From Nemopilema nomurai (Eukaryota; Cnidaria; Scyphozoa; Rhizostomeae; Rhizostomatidae): a stretch of DNA of 64,000 nucleotides. The position numbers were made by a program, and so were the translations under genes. Numbering within the stretch: position 1 is the first letter of the stretch; every line of letters begins with the position of its first letter. Below the pieces are notes generated by a model. It saw only the letters and a program-made list of their open reading frames with translations. It made no database searches and was not told where the DNA came from. The DNA lies in contig ML133421.1 of assembly GCA_003864495.1 (NCBI GenBank), forward strand, positions 3,100,001-3,164,000, written 5' to 3'. Of this stretch, positions 59,501 through 64,000 are shown piece after piece.

Positions 59501-61040
59501 TAAGACCAGCAAGATACTTATTTCAAAGGCGTAAAATCTACACATGAAGTTTTCATATATCTGCCATAAAAGGAAAATGTTTTCAGTGTAGTTGCTAGAT
59601 AAATGATGCAGCTACATACCAGTTGGGTGCATTTCCAGGCCATGATAGTTTCCAGACTGTTTGGGAACGAAACGTAACCACCACCCAAATATTGCAAATC
59701 CATCAACAACCCTATAGTATAAAAAGGTGATGTAAGATTTGCCAAGAATCTGACGAAAGAGGTTATTATTAGAGACTTGTGAAAAATGCCACAATTATCT
59801 CAAATTATCCACAGGTTGGCTGTTGGTATTCAGCAAAATGAAGAAGCAGTAGCCACTTACCTAACGCTAAAATCCTTTGTTATGTATTTGACATCACGGA
59901 ACATTAATTTCCCATTTAATAGTGATATTGAGAATGACCCTGTTTGTGATAAGAGTATTTAGCTGAGAAGTAAAAGGCATATGAAAGCAGAAGAGAGCAA
60001 CATACCATCCTAAAAACCAAATTTGCATTTAAAATGAAAAAATATTAATTGTGTTATGAGGGATTCTACCTACAACATTTGGGGAGGAGTGTTGAAGTGA
60101 TTCTACCTACAATATTATTCTTTAAGTACCAGGCCTTACTGGGAAAGCTTTGAAGGTGTGTTCAATTGCACTCCTTCAACATTCAGGTGTGCAAAGGTGT
60201 GCATTTTAAAATCTGGTAGAAACACATAGATATTGCAAGGAAGAGCTTCCTTAAGTAGGCAACAAGATGTATACAGGGGTGTATCACAGGGTACATTCCC
60301 CTGCCACTTTTGGAAAATTGGTCTGCATATTTTAAGGCTGAATTGTCAGTAGGTGCCTATTTTGATACAGTATATTTGTCTGTTTTGAAAACTGTTGTTG
60401 TTGTTGTTGTAAATTTTTTTTAATTCGATATGAGAAACAATATATTTACAAGATCTTGAAAGATTTTCCAGTGAATCATTGACTGACAGTAAAATCTTGC
60501 TAATGCCAGATGAAGGTGTGTGAGAGGGATTGTCAACCATTCCCAGTAAAGCCTGATTAGTACTGTAGCAAATACTGCTATTCAGATAAAAGCCATCAAT
60601 ATTGCAAATTCATGAATTGAATCACATAATTTAATACTTGATTAACTAATTAATCACAGATACTAATCACAGATGATAACTAGTTTACTAGATAAAAACT
60701 TATATTAAAGTATCCAAATCTAATACTTGAATAAATGAACAACAATCCAGCACTTACCAACTTGAAAAAATGAATCATCCTTGATGAAAAACTTGTTGAT
60801 GATTTTTGTTAAGATTAGCCCAACGAGTCTTGAGTTAAAGAAGGTGATGTACAACAACCAGAAACTTGCACAAAGGGATGCAAAGAGAACAGCAACAAGT
60901 GCTGGATTGTTGGCCAAGTCCAGAGGGTTATTTGATTCAGATGATGTTGCATTCCTCTTAGCTGTTTGATTCAAAGCACTTTGACCAAGGGTGGCTGTGC
61001 TGGAATTCACTAAGATGACCAAAATTAACAGGAATGACAT
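26824..61040 (-). CDS. BLTP1: BLTP1 (KIAA1109/Tweek) bridge-like lipid transfer protein, 58 coding exons
   Basis: One gene fills 34 kb. Fifty-eight coding exons (coordinates in the four segment entries) join with consistent phases into about 4,783 residues (human about 5,005), provided one base is skipped in exon 56. BLTP1 is a long rod of repeating beta-groove modules, anchored in the ER by an N-terminal membrane segment, that conducts phospholipids between membranes at contact sites. Orthologues are Drosophila Tweek, worm LPD-3 and yeast Csf1. Diagnostic matches span the length: [70 protein letters not shown] [40 protein letters not shown] and [13 protein letters not shown]. The start is MSFLL, with an in-frame stop just upstream. 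Unlike human it begins with a signal-peptide-like stretch. Introns hold minisatellites and transposons. Confidence 0.97.
28668..29308. repeat. 21-bp minisatellite with 210-bp higher-order repeat, BLTP1 intron 56
   Basis: About 30 head-to-tail copies of a 21-bp unit (GCATTGCTAATACCGCACAG plus G; a variant has CACATGG). The order of the two variants over units 6-15 is repeated exactly in units 16-25, and a rare CCTCAC variant occurs at 28828 and 29038, exactly 210 bp apart. The array is open on both strands (heptapeptides LLIPHRA/M on plus, AMPCAVL on minus), but this follows from a stop-free 21-bp unit. It is intronic; exon 56 meets a stop before it. Confidence 0.95.
29533..29536 (-). other. 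BLTP1: Apparent one-base frameshift in BLTP1 exon 56
   Basis: Exon 56 is read in one frame from its acceptor to about here (HW, then [16 protein letters not shown] and [11 protein letters not shown]) and in the +1 frame afterwards ([18 protein letters not shown]). Dropping one T of the TTTT run (AAAA on plus) joins them to a 36-residue stretch of the same length as human between G(C/L)H and CFHG. Without the correction the protein would terminate about 30 codons later. Confidence 0.8.
32660..32960. repeat. Purine-rich degenerate tandem tract, BLTP1 intron 48
   Basis: The plus strand from about 32725 to 32945 is almost free of C and built of degenerate GGGTAAAGTGAGAGGGATAA-like units. The minus strand is a pyrimidine tract open in frame with exon 48 for about 210 bp. 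No transposon ends seen. Strand asymmetry of this kind can form triplex structures, which is only a possibility here. Confidence 0.6.
32986..42231 (-). CDS. BLTP1: BLTP1 segment 3: exons 30-48, residues about 2530-3925
   Basis: Exons: 41986-42231, 41756-41846, 40870-41085, 40487-40643, 40096-40185, 39657-39911, 39308-39439, 39054-39174, 38432-38502, 38092-38172, 37716-37812, 37515-37576, 37110-37247, 36729-36765, 36217-36396, 35942-36001, 35123-35459, 34306-35001, 32986-34106. Matches include [149 protein letters not shown], and in exon 48 [20 protein letters not shown] and [16 protein letters not shown]. Exon 38 ends at a GC donor and exon 43 is a 37-bp micro-exon (see findings). Exon 47 carries a basic, probably disordered region. 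Confidence 0.94.
38311..38390. repeat. CAGACAGA-type degenerate microsatellite
   Basis: Degenerate (CAGA)n/(CAGGCAGA)n run on the plus strand within BLTP1 intron 38, the intron with the GC donor. Confidence 0.6.
40281..40353 (+). repeat. tRNA-like sequence, probably a SINE head or tRNA pseudogene
   Basis: Exactly 73 bases with a 7-bp acceptor stem (GACCCGA pairs with TCGGGTC), a D-arm (GCTCAGTTGGTGGAGC) and a perfect 5-bp anticodon stem (CTGAC GTACAAA GTCAG; anticodon would be ACA). The T-arm does not pair and box B is degenerate, so a working tRNA is unlikely. It sits antisense in BLTP1 intron 33 and is followed by unrelated sequence, as in a tRNA-derived SINE. No second copy was found in the window. 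Confidence 0.5.
42552..42975. mobile_element. PIF/Harbinger-type MITE with TTA duplication
   Basis: The element is 42555-42972 (418 bp), with ends GGCCCCGTTTACACG and CGTGTAAACGGGGCC, flanked by TTA on both sides (42552-42554 and 42973-42975). The 3-bp TTA duplication and GG-starting ends fit PIF/Harbinger. The interior repeats (A)ACGGATCC-like strings many times in both orientations and has no transposase. It is inserted in BLTP1 intron 29, with its right flank about 20 bp from the exon 29 donor. Confidence 0.88.
42995..53530 (-). CDS. BLTP1: BLTP1 segment 2: exons 15-29, residues about 572-2529
   Basis: Exons: 52953-53530, 52415-52615, 52153-52290, 51652-51828, 51221-51499, 49756-50392, 48707-48977, 48076-48367, 47731-47921, 47274-47378, 45396-46887, 45110-45278, 44703-45002, 44050-44276, 42995-43811. 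Matches include [124 protein letters not shown] and [10 protein letters not shown]. Exon 25 (1,492 bp) is the largest; its middle is low-complexity, rich in S, E and K, a likely disordered loop. The exon 28 donor is set at CAG|GTCAAC rather than a stronger GTGAGT further on, because only the former is in phase with exon 29; this boundary is the least certain. Confidence 0.92.
48451..48528. repeat. 13-bp tandem repeat, BLTP1 intron 21
   Basis: About six copies of GGCTGTGTTTGAT (variants GGCTGCGTTTGAT and GGCTGTGTTTGGT). It is intronic and just upstream of the exon 22 acceptor region on the minus strand. Confidence 0.8.
49594..49657. repeat. 17-bp tandem repeat, BLTP1 intron 20
   Basis: Nearly four copies of the unit GTAATAATATTGGAAAC, the last with one change (AACATTGG). 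The low divergence suggests recent expansion. Confidence 0.85.
50590..51110. repeat. 27-bp minisatellite with degenerate flanks, BLTP1 intron 19
   Basis: The core (about 50630-50985) has about 13 copies of a 27-bp unit built from GGCAAGAAAAGGAAACCAGA plus GAAGAGT. Both flanks carry decayed versions. Strong purine bias on the plus strand. On the minus strand the frame of exon 19 stays open through the whole array to 50438, encoding repeats of the form CHSSLVSFS; on the plus strand it encodes KKRKPEKSG repeats. These frames are treated as consequences of the repeat, but see findings. Confidence 0.92.
53698..54000. repeat. 18-bp minisatellite, BLTP1 intron 14
   Basis: About 16.7 copies of TCTGAATCTGAATTCACG (variant with ATG in place of ACG), each with a GAATTC site. 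It fills the space just downstream of the exon 14 donor (54015). Both strands are open (SESEFT on plus, NSDSDV on minus), again because an 18-bp unit without stops repeats. Exon 14 meets a TAG directly after its donor, so read-through is not possible. Confidence 0.95.
54016..61040 (-). CDS. BLTP1: BLTP1 segment 1: exons 1-14, residues about 1-571
   Basis: Exons: 60758-61040, 59861-59939, 59620-59711, 59255-59321, 59006-59113, 58035-58110, 57306-57392, 56937-57040, 56670-56749, 56445-56559, 56070-56226, 55671-55841, 55112-55229, 54016-54192. Exon 1 has a hydrophobic start ([14 protein letters not shown]), an [20 protein letters not shown] membrane anchor near residues 46-70 and the conserved [18 protein letters not shown]. 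Later matches to human are [80 protein letters not shown] and YGPWADKQR. Exon 6 uses acceptor GCATGTAG|T because only that start is in phase with exons 5 and 7. This is the ER-anchored end that opens the lipid channel. Confidence 0.95.
60391..60411. repeat. (GTT)n microsatellite
   Basis: About six GTT units followed by a T-run within BLTP1 intron 1. A simple repeat. Confidence 0.7.
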
Positions 61041-61911
61041 TGCCTAACTGTGTAACCTAGATGGAACAAGCAGAGAATAAATTTCATGTTAAGCAACAAT
61101 CAGAAGCAAATGATATGGAGCTATTACATATGCCAAGACAAAATTATTGAGTTCTTTGCTTCCACTTCATGAAGTTACAACTGCTTCCCATGATAGTCCA
61201 TTTGGTGAGCTCTCTAGGTAGCAATAGATTAGCTTCATAGCACTAAGTGTGACTCAAGTCATCAACGTCTGCTACCATTTACAGCAACTAATTGGGTATG
61301 TCTACTAGTTGATTCACTATCAGTGCTGTAACTTCTATTGCCAAATATGATAAAACTGGAAGAAACAAAGCAAATGACTCTTCTTTGCCATCCTCATTGT
61401 GAAATTTACAACAAAGCAGTGACCCAGGGAAGGAATAAATTACCTTTTGTTAACAAATGCTTGCAACAGAAAAGCTATTCCCATTACGTCCTGATAATCA
61501 CAATATCAACATTTCGTTTACTTCAAAAGCTTGAGGGAACCTAATCAGATCCTTTTTAAAAAATAAGTCATCTTCAAATATTGTTCATAAACCTATGCCG
61601 CACAGTTGCAAAACGAAATTCTTCGTCGTCCATTCTTATTAGCTCCTTGTTGTAGACTGTACTTCGTATTTCACATTTTAACACGAGTTGAAAGGAAAAC
61701 ACAGCAAAATGGCATCTACCCTGCACTTACAATGTATGCAAATCACGAGTTATAAGCAGCTGCTCGTCTGGCTCCTTGAATATTTAGGCCATATATACTG
61801 TGAACAAGACTTTTGTTCATAGACGATTCTTAACTGAAAGAAAAGAAAGGCAAAGTAAAACTTCACTATTTACACTTCCGTTCTTCGAAATCACAGCAAT
61901 CCCATCAACTT
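61041..61911. other. Upstream region of BLTP1
   Basis: The 5' leader and promoter of BLTP1 should lie here. An in-frame TAG just upstream of the ATG at 61040 supports that start. An acceptor-like site precedes it, so an untranslated first exon further right is likely. No CCAAT or TATA arrangement is clear enough to call. Confidence 0.4.
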
Positions 61912-62146
61912 TCACCATCTTGTAAGTATCGTAATGATTCTTGACATTGGAAACCAACTATCTTTCCGTCCATTGTTGTCAAGTTCCAAACAGGACAGTT
62001 GTCGAAAACGAGGCTCGCATTGGGACGCCCTTTCTTCAATCCAAGCTTTACAATGTTTCATTTGCAATTGCTCCCTCTGCAAGGCACTCATTACAAGTTT
62101 CAATATCTTCTCAACAGTAACAGTTTTTACAAGTAGATCTGCCATT
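61912..62146 (-). CDS. Possible small or first exon, unidentified
   Basis: On the minus strand an ATG at about 62146 opens 77 codons (start MADLLVKTVTVEKILKLVMS, then a C-containing charged middle and a stop at 61912). The first 35 residues would form an amphipathic helix. I do not recognise it. It could be an untranslated or upstream exon of BLTP1, a small gene, or chance; the local sequence is less AT-rich than its surroundings, which is the main reason for listing it. Confidence 0.25.
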
Positions 62147-64000
62147 CTGTGGATATGAAAAGATATCCCTAAATACAAAGGCGCAAATGAGGGGTGTGTG
62201 TTGGGGAGGGGTGGTGGTGTTACGGCACAGGTTTTGGTACTTATGCTCGTGGAAACATGCTGTTTTATTCTTTCTTACAATTTTTGCGTAGATCTTTGCA
62301 AAAGCTGGTTCGGCTTTTTCTAGCTATTGTAAGTATTCCTTACGGATTAACATTCTTTCCGGATTAACTTTCCCAAGGCTTTCATTCACCTAATGGCTTG
62401 CTCCAAGGTATGTTTTCCAGTGGTCTATGAAGCATAGATGTACACGTTCAGTGGCGGACTGGCCCACCGGCCCATCGGCCCGTGGCGAAAAGAGGCCCGT
62501 CTTTGCAGAAAAAGGGCCCCATTTTAGGAATATGAGGCCTTACAGTATCCCATAACGAATGATAAACGTCATGGATGACAAAACTGAGGTTGAATATATT
62601 GTCATTGCGTGTGGTTGTAGAAAATATGTTTTTAACTTGAGTATGACTTGTGTAGGTTATGGAAGGCAAATAGGGATTTGGATCTTTTAACATTATGGAA
62701 TTTTCTGTAATTTCTATTTCTAATAGACCCAGGCGCAGTTTATATACACAGCATTAGTTCATTAGTTGTAGAGTTCACTTAGATTTATGCCTGTGGCGAG
62801 GGTCGAAGCTAGCAACAAAGTAAAGGAGTTGTGATTCAGTAGTTGACTTTAAAACAAACTCCGTCGTTAACTATTTCTTTTACTAATAACCATGGCATTA
62901 AGATAACGCAATGTGAAATCTAGTTTTAACACGAACGGGTAAGGTATTGCCTCATGGAATGTAAAATTGACATAAAAAAGATGTCAAGAAAATGATAAGA
63001 ATTAGCCAAATTGCACATAATGGATCAATAAACTTTGGTTTTCAGAAAAGAAGTCAAGGTTGTTGCAAAAATGGGACAGGACTGATAACTGGTTTCTTGG
63101 AATGCAAGGGAAAAATGCAGCTTCTGGTAGCATTTTATTCAAATAGCTTCCAAAATGATAAACCTATAAATTTTGTGAAAAATATCGCATGTATTGCATG
63201 TATGTATGTATGTAAGCATGTATTGAGTCTGAAATACAGAGAGAAAACTATTTTTAATGGATGATTACCAAAAGTTCAAGGGAACTTTCTTGTTATGAAT
63301 TAGCTATGATTTTCTTAGCATTTAGACATGAAATTTTCGTACAACTGTAAGAAAATATCTGAAAATATCTGCAAGCTGGCCCCAACTGTTACCATATAAT
63401 ATTTGAAAGCAAAATCTCCAATTCGAAGCAGTTACCCCGCAATTAGGTATTTTGACACAACAAACTATTATTTTGAGTTCAAGTTTTGTTGGTTTTTCCT
63501 GAACTTTGGCTTGATTTTTCGCTATTTTAAGCCTTTTCTATTTTGGGTTTTTGATAGGAATTCAGACAATCCAATAAGCGTTCAATTAATTCCTCATGGG
63601 AACCACACCTTCTGCAAAAAGAATCAGTATACTTTCTTCTGTAGTTTGCTATTAGGTCTGTAAACTTTTAGTTGAAATTTTAGTAAGGATGAGGCTTCCT
63701 CGCACCTCAGATATTCTTTTATTTTAAACTTACTGTCCTATAAGAATCTGAGGTTAGTTTTCTTCTTATTTTATCTTTGTTTTCTACAAGAAGGTATCTT
63801 GCGCAAAATGACTAAAATCCAAATCAGACCGAATTTCATTGTTTAATGTTAAATTTCAATTATACTCTGCTCCCATTTGCAATCAACAGCTTAACTTTGC
63901 TATTCCAGCCACATATGCTATGTTGCTTAGAAATTGACCGATTTTGATAAAGTGTTCACTTGACCACGCCCCAATTTTCAGACCACACCCACCGGGCCCC
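62147..64000. other. Right edge, no gene seen
   Basis: No supported gene. At 62309-62332 a string complementary to the dispersed-family end (CTAGAAAAAGCCGAACCAG on minus) occurs. At 62452 CAGTGGCGGACTGGCCCACC looks like a hAT left end without a matching right end, so a truncated copy. A TGTATGTATG microsatellite lies at about 63198-63213, and CACGCCC/CACACCCACC strings close the window. Confidence 0.5.

Overview
The window is nuclear DNA of an animal. It is AT-rich and intron-dense, with GT-AG introns of roughly 0.1-3 kb, and its genes are recognisable as animal orthologues. CLPB with ankyrin repeats plus a full-length BLTP1/KIAA1109 point to a metazoan. The degree of divergence from the human proteins, together with hAT and PIF/Harbinger type MITEs, would suit an early-branching marine invertebrate such as a cnidarian, but that placement is inference.

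Layout from left to right. Positions 1-8,500 are mostly non-coding. They hold one unidentified minus-strand coding exon (976-1164), a GC-rich promoter-like patch (about 4080-4215) and a complete hAT-type MITE with an 8-bp target duplication (5992-6566). MRPL30 is a single-exon plus-strand gene (8609-9052). It faces CLPB, a 17-exon minus-strand gene (10444-21348) for the mitochondrial ankyrin/AAA+ disaggregase. CLPB and VMA21 (plus strand, three exons, 21632-23784) are divergent, with 283 bp between their start codons. Positions 23,785-26,823 are a transposon graveyard. From 26,824 to 61,040 one very large minus-strand gene fills the window: BLTP1 (KIAA1109/Tweek), resolved here into 58 coding exons. 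All splice phases agree, giving a protein of about 4,783 residues provided one base is skipped in exon 56. The right end (61,041-64,000) has no confident gene.

The genes do not form a pathway. Two act in mitochondria (MRPL30, CLPB), one in V-ATPase assembly in the ER (VMA21) and one in bulk lipid transfer at ER contact sites (BLTP1).

The most useful observations are: a one-base frameshift in conserved exon 56 of BLTP1; a GC-AG intron (intron 38) and a 37-bp micro-exon (exon 43) in the same gene; a PIF/Harbinger MITE 22 bp from a splice donor; three intronic minisatellites with periods divisible by three, one with a 210-bp higher-order repeat and one translatable in frame with the preceding exon; a 270-bp near-perfect hairpin; and a dispersed repeat family with at least three copies. 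I found no operon-like or defence-like novel system. All protein matches are from recalled family sequences; no search was run.
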